DNA of 64,000 nucleotides from Akebia trifoliata. Its lineage: Eukaryota > Streptophyta > Magnoliopsida > Ranunculales > Lardizabalaceae. The stretch's first letter is position 1. Each line of letters opens with the position of its first letter. Shown one piece after another: positions 11,870-22,199 of this stretch. The position numbers and the translations under genes were made by a program. The DNA is taken from NCBI GenBank assembly GCA_017979445.1, contig CM030718.1, forward strand, positions 17,665,021-17,729,020, read 5' to 3'. The notes under the pieces are model-generated. The model had not been told where the DNA came from. It was given only the letters and a program-made list of their open reading frames with translations, and did not search any database.

Positions 11870-13030
11870 AAAATAATCTGAACTTGCATCGATGATATCT
11901 AAGGCTCCGATAACGAAATCGAATGAATTCAGATTCTAAATTAAACTACTCGATGGGATCTACATTTTATTAAAGGTGCCCAGACCTAATTCTAACTAGA
12001 ATGTTCTGTAAAAACGTGTTAACATTGCTGTCTCAACCTTCATTAACAACAATTCTAGATTTACATATTGAACTTGTATCTATGATATCTAAGGCTCTCG
12101 ATAATGAAATTGAGTGAACTCAGGTTCTAAATTAATTTACTCGATGAGACCTATATTTTATTAATAGGTTTCCAAACTTAATTCTTATTAGAATGTTCTA
12201 TAAAAATATTTTAACATTACTGTCACAATCTTCATTCAACAACAATTCCAGATTTACAGATTGAACTTTCATCTATGATATCTAAGGCTGTCGATAACGA
12301 AATTGAGTGAATTTAGATTTTAAATTAATTTATTCGATGGGATCTACGTTTTATTAAAGGTGCTCAAACCTAATTTTGACTAAAATGATCTGTAAAAACA
12401 TTTTAACATGATGTCCCAACTTTCATTTAGTAACAATTCATATTTACATATTGAACTTGCATTGATGATATCCAAGGCTTCCAATAACGAATTGAGTGAA
12501 CTCAGGTTTTAAATTGATCTACTCGATGGGATCTATGTTTTATTAATAGGTTCCTAGACTTAATTCTTATTAGAATGTTCTGTAAAAATGTTTTAACATT
12601 ACTGTCTCAATCTTCATTCAGCAACAATTTCAGATTTACAGATTGAACTTACATTGATGATATCTAAGGCTCCCGATAACGAAATTGAGTGAATTCAAAT
12701 TTTAAATTAATCTACTCGATGGGATCTACGTTTTATTAATAGGTGTTCAGACCTAATTCAGACTAAAATGTTCTGTAAAAAAGTTTTAACATTGCTATCC
12801 CAACCTTCACTCAGCAACAATTTCAGATTTACATATTGAACTTTCATTGATGATATCCAAGGCTTTCAATAACGAAATCGAGTGAATTCAGGTTCTAAAT
12901 TAATCTACTCGATGAGATCTACATTTTATTAATAGGTATCCAGACTTAATTCTCACTAAAATATTCGGTAAAAATATTTTAATACTGTTGTCCCAACCTT
13001 CATCATTCCATCATTTTCATATGTCAATTT
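11870..13030 (-). repeat. 192-bp tandem array (about 6 units), Tat element 1 leader
   Basis: The marker AACTTGCATCGATGATATC and its variants recur at 11881, 12070, 12264, 12454, 12646 and 12838, spaced 189-194 bp. Element 3 has three units of the same repeat at 45202-45760. Element 2 lacks it. Confidence 0.92.
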
Positions 13031-13233
13031 GAATTTCTCATTATTTAGGTGTCATCAAAAAGTGACCCTTAATTGGACAAAAATACAATAATCAAAATCA
13101 TCCACAATCAAGCTATAAAAATAAATAAATAAATTAATAAATTAATAAATAAAATAAATCAAACTAAATAAAAAATTAGGTTATCTTGGCAATGCTCCCA
13201 TACTTGGGGTTTTTCAAGTCTAATCCTCAATGA
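13031..13233 (-). other. Leader segment between PBS and 192-bp array
   Basis: AT-rich leader with TTTATTTATT-like runs. The same order of sequence follows the PBS of element 2 (21730-22200) and element 3 (45987 down to 45760). Confidence 0.6.
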
Positions 13234-13251
13234 TCCCCAGTGAAGTCGCCA
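13234..13251 (-). promoter_or_regulatory. Primer binding site of Tat element 1
   Basis: The minus strand reads TGGCGACTTCACTGGGGA one base after the 5' LTR end. Elements 2 and 3 have TGGCGACTCCACTGGGGA at the same place. Starting with TGG, it would pair with a tRNA 3' CCA end; Ogre/Tat elements are known for a tRNA-Arg primer, and this fits that type. The tRNA identity was not checked against a tRNA set. Confidence 0.8.
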
Positions 13252-13252
13252 C

Positions 13253-14992
13253 TGAAAGCACTCTCGATCTGCGGGGTGCGCGGATCCACTTTTGACCCTT
13301 GAGATTTGAGAGTCGCCACCTACTTATTCCTGTCTAGGAATCGGATACTGACTCTAAACGGATAAAAGAACTAATCTACTAAAGACAAACTGAATCTGGG
13401 GATCACTTTACGGAGTTGGAAGGTGTTAAGCACCAACCCCGCCCGGTCAATGCCGATCTCTACTTATCTCAAATAGGACTACATTGCTAATAATAAAATC
13501 TAGATAAAAAAATAACAGAAATTTTACCTTCGATACGCAAAGATCTTGTTCCTTCAAATCCGATAAAAACTGCTCCTTGTACCGTACTCCTTGCTTTGTT
13601 CTGTCTTCGGATCTGATTTATGATTTCTGAGGCAAGATATCTCTTTTTTGAATCTGGATTCTTCGATTTATTATGAATTTTGAGATGTTTTTGAAGGACT
13701 TCTACGTGTATTTCAAGCTAAAATTGAAGTATGGGTGTTAGGTAAGGAGTTGGGACTCCAAAACTAGGGTTTATGGGAGGTTAGGGAGACTTTTTGACCT
13801 ACTTCTCTTAGGATTTATGATTTGATACGAAAATAGGGTGTGAGGACCCCTATTTATAAATTTTTTTAAGGGTTGAGTTAGATAGAATTAAAGTTTAATT
13901 AGAATTATTTTAGTTAGAGTTGTATTTTAATTAGAATTATTTTAGGTAGAGTTGTATTTTAATTAGAATTATTTTAGGTAGAGTTATATTTTAGTTAGAA
14001 CTCTATTAAATAGAGTTATTATTTAATTGGAACTCTATTAGGGTTTTGACTTTTGATCTTATTTGATTGACTTTAAGATTTTGACTTTAGTCTTAATTGA
14101 TTGACTTTAATATCTTGACTTTAGTTTTACTTAATTGACTTTAATTTTGACTTTAATCTTATTTGATTGACTTTAATATCTTGACTTTAGTCTTTCTTAA
14201 TTGACTTTAATTTTTTGGAGAAGCCCCCTCTATTATATCTTTAATTCTTTGAACCCCCAAATGGAGGGGTCTTTAAAGAAATATCTTGTGAACCCTCAAT
14301 AATTTTGCCTGAGAGCCTGATTGATCGATTTTTTTTAGTTCAAAATTTTAAATTAATTTCATTAATGTTTCACTTTAATTATTTAATATTTTATTTATTA
14401 ATTTCAAAAATTTTAATTATAAAAATTGTGAAATTATCGTTTGGCCCTCGGAGAGGACTTTTCGCGTTTTAAGTTAGTTTTTTATGTTTTAGGATATTTT
14501 AGAATTGATTTTTTGTAAGGAATTCAATGGTAATGTTGGTTTGTGTCATTTATGAAATTTTGTTTTGTGAAATGGTTATGAACTTTATGAGGGGTATTTT
14601 CGTAATTTTGTCAAATTCTATGAAAATTGGCGAAATGATTTATTTTGTTTTGATTTGTTATTTTATGTGTTCGAAAGGGTTTTCCTAACCGTAATGTAGG
14701 CTCTAGGGTAGTTTTGATATTAGGGGTATTTTGGTAATTTGATTAATTTTTAGTGATTTTTATCGTGAAGCTTCTTTTTGTCTGAAAGATGATGATTTCT
14801 AAGTTTTTGGGGTTATATTTTCCTAGCGTAGCGTGGTTTCTACAGTTTTGTCAGTTCGAGATACCTCATCCAGATTTCTGAAATATATCTAGTAACAAAA
14901 TAAAACAATGGAAATAACATCCATCATTGGGAATCATTGCGATCGGGTTAACGAGTTGATTAATTAGGCGGATATAAAATGGGGTGTCTACA
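13253..14992 (-). repeat. 5' LTR of Tat element 1 (type A)
   Basis: Length 1740 bp, same ends as its partner at 1883-3626. The TATA-like site is CTATTTATA at 13850-13858 (minus-strand TATAAATAG). Ten TTGACT motifs lie in about 14043-14212. Confidence 0.92.
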
Positions 14993-14997
14993 CCATG
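14993..14997. repeat. Right TSD of Tat element 1 (CCATG)
   Basis: Identical to 1878-1882. Immediately after it, chromovirus integrase sequence continues. Confidence 0.9.
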
Positions 14998-16484
14998 CAA
15001 CTTGAAAATATTATTAATGTATGCTTGAACTATGAAATGAGCGTACTTCGTTAGGCAATCTACTACCACAAATATAACTGACTTCCCTTGTGATGAAGGT
15101 AGTCCATCTTTGAAATCCATAGATACCTCAGTCCAAATGTGATCCAAAATGTTTAACAGCTGCAATAGGCCAGGTGGATGGACTTGTTTGCCTTTAATTT
15201 TTTGGCAAGTATCGCATTCATACACAGTTTGCAATGAATTTCTTCATCCCCTTCCAATAAAAATTTCAAGAAACCTGTTTGTAAGTTTTTTTGAAACCCG
15301 AATGGCCCTTATAAGCAAGTCATGGTACTGCAGCATAACTTGTTCATGGAGATTTGTTGGTGGTCTTGACCTATTCGCCACTTGTGACGCAATATGCCAT
15401 CTGAGAATGAATAATAAGGAATGACTTCCTTCTAATTTGATGCACAAGATTTTTGAGGGAAGGTTCAGTGGAATATAAGCGATTGACCTTATCGATCCTA
15501 ACTTATGTAACTTGGGAAATAGCCGATATGTTGATTGTGTGGTCCATGCGAGAAAGAACATCGGCTGCCAAGTTTTCTATTCCTTTCTTATACATAATTT
15601 CAAAGTCATATCCGAACAACTTAGATAACCATTTCTGCTGAAGTATATTAATGACACGTTGCTCAAACATATATTTAAGGCTTTTGTGGTCTATTCGAAC
15701 AACAAAATGTCTCCCCAACAGATATGGTTGCATTTGTTAACTACGTGAACTATGGCCAGCATTTTTTTTTTCGTACATAGACATTCCCAAATTTCTTCCA
15801 AAAAGTACCTTACTAGTAAAGGCAATTGGGCGGCCTTCTTGCATAAAAACTCCTCCAATTATAGTGTTGGATGCATCACATTCAACAACAAACAACTTAG
15901 AAATTAGGCAACTAAGCATAGGGGCTATCACCATGGCATTTTTTAAGGCTTGGGAAGCAAGAGGATTGATTCCATTGAAATGAGCCTTTTTTCAATAATG
16001 TAGTGAGTGGAGCATGTATATGGCTATAGTTACGAATAAATTTTCTATAGTAGTTCATGAGATCCAAAAAACCACTTAAAGCTTTAATGGTCTTTGGTTT
16101 CAGCCAATTCAACATACATTCGATCTTATGTGGATCGGCTTGGATGCCTTCTTGAGTAATAATGTGTCCGAGGTACTATACCTTCGTAGTCCCAAATGTG
16201 CACTTAGACATTTTGATATACAATTGATGATCTCGCAAGGTTTGTAACACATGATGAACATGAACTAGATGAGAATCCCAATCCTTGCTATAAATTAATA
16301 TATCATCGAAGAATACGAGGAGAAATCGACATAGTTGATTTTGAAATATATGGTTCATGAGGCTTTGGAAGGTAGAAGGGGCATTGGTAAGGCCGACTGG
16401 CATTACGAGTACCTTAGGAAGTCCATTGGAGTATGTTATTTGAGTAGCTCGATTACTAGAAATTAGCAAAGTGCATGCATGCAT
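14993..16484 (-). pseudogene. Chromovirus pol relic, upstream half: RT, RNase H, integrase N-terminal half
   Basis: Minus-strand order: RT palm at 16484-16176 with LTNAPSTFQSLMN and the catalytic FFDDILIYSKDW; RT connection at 16115-15912 with GFLDLMNYYRKF; RNase H at 15934-15503 with VVECDAS, IDHKSLKYMFEQ and ADVLSRM; integrase from about 15420 with CDTCQKIKGKQVHP and SMDFKDGLPSSQGKS, stopping mid-core at 14998. Frames change several times. The gag, protease and N-terminal RT are missing beyond about 16485, so the element was truncated before or after the Tat insertion. The other half is at 941-1882. Confidence 0.88.
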
Positions 16485-16890
16485 TCAGGGAGCAAGGTTA
16501 CTTCCCTTTCCGGTCATTTATTGGAAAATCTTTTTCAAGGACCATTACTTCGAACCTAAATTGGTAAATCTAAGAAATTGCCTCATTATCATACGAACTA
16601 GACACATTGGCAAGCTTTGCCTTCAGTTGAATAGTTTTGATACTTTTTTCCGAAAAAGTGTATGATTAAGGAACTCGACTGTTATTAGTAAATTTGGGCA
16701 TTATACTTCTTGTTATTCTTAAATAAGTTAAAATGCACATAAAAAAGTTATTTGGCCCACTTTTGGCAAAAATTGGCATACGGGCACGTTGGCACGTCGT
16801 TCGATTTCGACTTTCAAGTTGTGTGTATTTAAAAAAATATTTTGTGCAAAACTATTGGAAGGGCTCATATAGGCATATTTGAGGAGATTT
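16485..16890. other. Unassigned sequence between chromovirus relic and solo LTR
   Basis: No domain, repeat or terminal structure recognised. It may be chromovirus sequence decayed beyond recognition or the older locus. Confidence 0.3.
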
Positions 16891-16895
16891 GGCCT
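16891..16895. repeat. Left TSD (GGCCT) of the 2172-bp solo LTR
   Basis: Identical 5-bp copy at 19068-19072. Confidence 0.85.
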
Positions 16896-19067
16896 TGTAG
16901 ACACCCCAATTTGAACGGGCCTTCACTCGAAAGGACTCAAAAATATAGATTTTCAATAAAAATTGCCAACGGGACTCAAAGACCCAAATCAATCGAAAGA
17001 TGACATTTTGATTGAATCGAGGCCCTTGAGACCTTCTAATGGTTTAGTGCGCCCATCAAAGAGATTTAACCTACCCTATACATTCCCAACCTTCATCGCT
17101 CCACTCCCAAACCCAAAAATATCTGATTTTCAATAAAACTTGCCAACGGGCCTAAAAAGCCTGACTTGCCAACTCGTGGTATTTTTAGATTAAACCAATA
17201 TTTTCAAAAACTTAAAAAATAAATAAAATAAAAAATGAAACTTGGGACACCTATCATTTCCTCTACCCTCACCGCTCCATCGCCGAAACTAAAAATACTC
17301 TAAGCCCATTTATGGCCCACTAACCTTCATCTCTCTAAAATCAATCCTTCATCTTACCTCTTAACCTAAACCTAACTCCACATAACCTAAACTCCAAAAT
17401 ATCTCCAACACACCCAACCCTACCTTAAAACAAATCCTACCCCATCTCAAAATACTTACAACCTTCCTAAAACCCAATCTCAATGCCCCTAAGCCCAAAC
17501 CCAAGTCCAATGCCCCTAAGCCCAAACCTATATCCAATTCACATTTAACCTATAATCCTAACCCACAAATCACTACCCACATCAACCAATCAATATATTG
17601 ATAATCAAATATGACACATGTTATCACCCCATCTCACCTCCCTCATCCAACTACCTACCCCCATTAAACCTCATCTACCCACACATCAGCCATCATCTTT
17701 TCTCTAAAAAATCACATCAATCCACACCCTTCCTTAACTTATCCTCATTACTCCCTATAAACCTCCATTTTCTCAAATCAAATACATCAACCCACACCCT
17801 CCCCTAACCTACCTTCATAATTTCCTAACTCTATTATCTTAAATCAAACATATCAACCCACACTTCCCCCTAACCTATCATCATTATACCTCCCCCTAAT
17901 CTACCATCATCATTTCCTATAAACCCATCTCTACAACCTAAACCTACACCCATCCTCTCAAATCAAACACTCATTCTCTATCATCAATTAAATCTAAACC
18001 CTTAATCTCTACACATCTTGTCATATGTCACCATCTCCCTCACCCTCTTATACCCTCCATTCTCTTAAATCAAACACCACTCAATCAATCAACCACCCTT
18101 TTAAACACCCATCATCTCACCTCACCAAACACTTCACCCAAATAGTTTGGGTAAAATTCAAATCATTTGGATCAAAATACAACCCATTTACCCTCATTAC
18201 ATAATTACCCATCTCCCAACTCCTAATTTCATACCTCCCACCTTTAAAATATATGTCATTCTATACTCTCCCCCACTTTATCCCGTTATATCCCTAAAAT
18301 AATCCCTCAACATTTATAAATACTCTCCTCATCTTCCCAAAAAAAGTCCCCCAACTCTCACTACTAACAATTATCACCAATTCTCACAAAGTTTACGAAT
18401 CATCTCTTATTAACTTCACACCAACTCTCACTAAAAAAAGAAAATTCCTACTCTCTCTAATCACCTCTTCTCATTCTCATGCTCTCATATTCTATTAAGT
18501 ATTTAAGAAGACTCAAAGAAGAAGAAGGAAGGAAAGAAAAGAAAAGAACATATTGAAGCATTAAGGTGGGTTCAAAGTACACCCCCCCTTTCTTCTTCTC
18601 TACCCTCTCTTCCTTCCTCTTCTATTATCCCCTTTCCTCTTCATTTTGTTTTAGATGGACTTAGGATGAATGGCTCCCAAGGTAAGGGTTTATAAGGATC
18701 ATTTTCATCAATAGAATGATCCTATAATCGAGCCGAAAGTAAATTCCTACTTAGGGAACAAATGCATGATACATGACACTTCATTGTTCATTTTTTAAAT
18801 CAAAATGACTGAGTTGAGTTGAGGTTACCGTCACTTGGCGGGGAGAAAAGGGTGCTTAACACCTTCCCTTTTCTCCAACCGAGCCGCTTACTCCGAATCT
18901 CAAGATTTGATCCGTACCTTATCCATCGAGAGTCACTAAATGTCAAAACGGCAATTTTTCAAAAAATGCACATCGGGTGACCATTCACACCCACTTACAA
19001 TATGAATGGTGGCGACTCTAATCCTTAGTAGATGTGACCGTCGTAATGACGAAACCACGTATTTACA
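16896..19067 (+). mobile_element. Solo LTR of a second Tat/Retand-like family (2172 bp)
   Basis: Starts TGTAGACACCCCAATTTG and ends GTATTTACA, flanked by GGCCT on both sides (16891-16895 and 19068-19072). No internal region is present, so it is the product of LTR-LTR recombination. It shares only the first 13 bases with the Tat LTRs of elements 1-3. The middle (17280-18400) is extremely pyrimidine-rich on this strand (CCTAA/CCCAAC-like), and 18500-18560 is purine-rich. Near the 3' end lies GGGTGCTTAACACCTTCCC, analogous to GGTGCCTAACACCTTCC in the other family. Orientation follows that similarity. Confidence 0.85.
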
Positions 19068-19072
19068 GGCCT
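19068..19072. repeat. Right TSD (GGCCT) of the 2172-bp solo LTR
   Basis: Matches 16891-16895 and directly follows the terminal TTTACA. Confidence 0.85.
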
Positions 19073-19387
19073 CATTCGATCAAATTTTTACCAAAATATT
19101 TTTTGGCAATAATAGAATTCACATTCTAGCACTGCCACTTCTAGATTAGTCAAAGCCAGGTAGTGGTGCCATCGTAAGAACATGAAAATCTAGGTATTAA
19201 GTTTCTCTATTTCATTCTGTCACTTTTTCTCATATTTTCTTGCTCCTTTTTTGTTTTCTCATTCTCCTCTACTTCCACATTTCTCAAAGTTGAATGTATT
19301 TCCTTACAAATCCTTAGTACCATGATGATTCTTGACGTTTTTTTCTCTCTAGTTGCCCTTTTTTGTTGTTATTGTCTGTGGGATCAA
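19073..19387. other. Unassigned spacer
   Basis: No gene or repeat recognised in this T-rich stretch. A 5' untranslated or LTR-end origin for the next relic is possible. Confidence 0.3.
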
Positions 19388-19960
19388 TGACAAAACAAAT
19401 AAATCAGCCACGCCCTCCTCTCATTCAATGTTTGATTCGACAAAAATAAGCCTCTACCTATTAACCCTCATCCTCATCTTCCTCACGTGAGGATGATGAT
19501 CTTCCTACCCTTTGAGTAATCATCGGATATCTTCCCCCAATTTGGATGATGAATAAGATTAAGAGCATAGGATGTCATTGAGCATCTCCAATCTCTCAAA
19601 AACTAACCTCTGGTGTACAAGCACAAAATTGAGTTAGCCGTTATACACTCGTTCAGGATTTTGAACATGCTCCACCAAATGGGTTGGGAAGCCTTGTTGG
19701 ACTTCGACGGTGATGTGTATCCCTCACATGTCTGACAATTCTACGCCAACATCACAGACAGTCAAGAGTACCCACCATCACTTGACATTGTGGCATTTGG
19801 TGTAGATGACCCAGTTTCCACTCATATCATTGCAGTCACAATTGCCTCTCTTTTGGGGATTACCTGTACTAATATGGGGTACCCTCCTTCAATTACTAAT
19901 CTTGAAGCCCGTTAGAATGACGACATGGATACCCAATGCGGATGTAAGAACGTTCAATAG
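19388..19960 (+). pseudogene. Plant 'putative transposon protein' relic, N-terminal part
   Basis: Broken frames on the + strand. A serine-rich, then acidic stretch near 19460-19500 is followed at about 19610-19900 by a readable run with IHSFRILNMLHQMGWEALL, QFYANI and ASLLGI. This pattern (an aromatic residue in GW, VreFYaN, iasLLGI) is that of a plant-specific protein found in gag-like positions of large non-autonomous LTR elements (the Pfam 'putative plant transposon protein' type). At least one in-frame stop interrupts it. It is cut at 19960 by Tat element 2 and continues at 35043. The biochemical role is unknown. The family call is from memory of its motifs. Confidence 0.55.
19956..19960. 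repeat. Left TSD of Tat element 2 (AATAG)
   Basis: Identical to 35043-35047 at the far end. Confidence 0.9.
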
Positions 19961-21710
19961 TATAGACACCCCATTTTTGCACTTGCCTGATTAATCAACT
20001 CGTCAACCTGATCGCAATGATTCCCAATGATGGATGTGTATTCCATTGCTTTATTTTGTTACCAGATGTGTTTTAGAAATCTGGATGAGGTATCTCGAAT
20101 TGACAAAACCTTAGAAATCACGGTACACTAGGAAAATACGATCCCATAAACATAGAAATCATCATCTTGCAGACCAAAAAGAAGCTTCACGATAAAAATC
20201 ACTAAAAAATTACCAAATTACCAAAATACCCGTAACCTCAAAACAACCTTAGAGCTTACATTTCACTTAGAAAAACCCTTTTGAACACATAAAATAACAA
20301 ATCGAAACCAAATAAATTATTTCGCCAATTTTCACAAAATTCGACAAAATTATGAAAATGCCCCTCATAAAGTTCACAATCATTTCACACAAAATTTTTT
20401 ATAAATAACACAAACCAATATTTCTATTGAATTTCTTACGAAAAATTGATTCTAAAACATCATAGAACATTAAAAACTGACTTAAAATGTGAAAAGTCCT
20501 CTCCGGGGGCAAAACGATAATTTCATAATTTTCATAATTAAAATTTTTGAAATTAATAAATAAAATATGAAATAATTAAAGTGAAATATTAATGAAATTA
20601 ATTTAAAATTTTGAATTAAAAAAATCGATCAATCGGACTTTCAAGTAAAATTGTTGAGGATTCGTGAGATATTTCTTTAAGGACCCCTCCATTTGGGGGT
20701 CCAAAGAATTAAAGATCTTATAGAGGGGGGTTCTCAAAAAAATTAAAGTCAACCAAGCAAGACTGAAGTCAAGGTATTAAAGTCAATCGAGCAAGATTGA
20801 AGTCAAAATTAAAGACAATTAAGCAAGACTGAAGTCAAGATATTAAAAGTGAATCAATTAAGACTAAAGTCAAAATATTAAAAGTCAATCAAATAAGACC
20901 AAAAGTCAAAATCATAATAGAGTTATAATTAAATAATAACTCTATCTAATAGAGTTTTAACTAAAAAATAATTCTACCTAAAAAAATTCTAATTAAAATA
21001 CAATTCTACCTAAAACAAGTTTAACTAAAACACAACTCTAATTAAAAGAACTCTAATTAAATACTAACTCTATCCAAATCAATCCTTAAAAAAATTCTAT
21101 GAATAGAGGTGCTCACACCCTATTTTCGTATCAAATGATAAACCCTAAGAGAAGTAGGTCTAAAAGTACCCCTAGCCTCCCATAAACCCTAGTTTTGGAG
21201 TCCCAACTCCTTACCTAACATCTCTCCTTCAATTTTAGCCTAAGAAACACCTAAAAGCCTTTCAAAAATATTCCAAAATCCACAACAAACTTGAAGAGTT
21301 CAGATCTAAGAAAGTAGAGATACATTACCTCGGAGATTAGAAATCAAATCCGGAGATAGAACGAAACAAGGAGTATGGTACAAGGAACAATTTTTGTCGG
21401 ATCTGAGGGAACAAAATCTTTGCTATCGGAAATGTATAACTTTTTTTTTATTATTTATTATTATTTAGGTTTTCAGCAATGTAATTTATTTGGGAAGTTA
21501 GTAGAGATCGGTTTTGGCCGGGCGGGGTTGGTGCCTAACACCTTCCAATCCCGTAACATGATCCCCGAATTCAATTTTTTCTGTTCTAGATTAGTCCTTT
21601 ATCTATTTAGAGTCATTGATCGGTTCCTAGACCGTAATAACTAGGTGGCAACTCCCAACCTCAAGGGTCAAAAATGGATCCGCGCACCCCGCGGATCGAG
21701 GGCGCTTTCA
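19961..21710 (+). repeat. 5' LTR of Tat element 2 (type A)
   Basis: Length 1750 bp. The expected TGTAGACACC start is TATAGACACC here (terminal TG changed to TA); it ends GGCGCTTTCA. The TATA-like site is altered to TATGAATAG near 21098. Confidence 0.9.
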
Positions 21711-21711
21711 G

Positions 21712-21729
21712 TGGCGACTCCACTGGGGA
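21712..21729 (+). promoter_or_regulatory. Primer binding site of Tat element 2
   Basis: TGGCGACTCCACTGGGGA one base after the LTR end. Same type as elements 1 and 3. Confidence 0.8.
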
Positions 21730-22199
21730 TATTTGAAGATCAGACTTGAAAAGCCCCAAGTATGGGAAGCATTGCCAGTAGGACCTAATTTTTTAATTAT
21801 TTTATTTTATTTGTTTATTTTATTATTTTATTTTATTTTTATTTATTTTTTATCATTATTTTTGGATCAATTATTGAGCACTGGTTTGGATGTTTAATAT
21901 GTTGTTTTGGCATTTTTATTATGGATCATCAAGGGTCATTCGGAATGACCTTAAAATCATGCAGGATTTCTAGAAGGTAATGGTCTAAAATAGGGGAGTT
22001 GATTCATTTTTATTTGGATTATTTTTTTGTATTATCCTTTATTAGTACCCTTTGGTACAATTTTGGATATTTCAGATTTGGCATACAATTTTCTTTTTGG
22101 TTCAATCTAGGGTCATTTTGGGGATGACCCTAAATAATGAAATATTCAAATTGACATAAATTGAGGATGGAATGATGGTGATTGGGATGAGAGTTATGA
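21730..22199 (+). other. Conserved leader after the PBS, Tat element 2
   Basis: AT-rich leader matching 13030-13230 of element 1 in inverse orientation, followed by about 250 bp not seen in element 1. No gene. Confidence 0.6.

Larger units (their letters stand above)
1883..14992 (-). mobile_element. Tat element 1: Ty3/gypsy, Tat/Ogre-like, nearly complete but gag-less, inserted in a chromovirus
   Basis: A 13.1-kb LTR retrotransposon on the minus strand, bounded by TG...CA and CCATG duplications. In element order it has: 5' LTR (13253-14992), PBS (13234-13251), 192-bp tandem array, non-coding leader, pol (9360-6247), 3' non-coding block, 34-bp tandem array, polypurine tract and 3' LTR (1883-3626). 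The Tat/Ogre assignment rests on the RT motif GATYQRAATTLLHDM, the extra archaeal-type RNase H between RNase H and integrase, the PBS type, and the long 3' non-coding region with arrays. No gag or protease is recognisable. By eye the two LTRs differ at roughly one base in twelve in their first 230 bp, so it is an old insertion. It is the only copy in the window with the full RT-to-integrase run. Confidence 0.93.
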
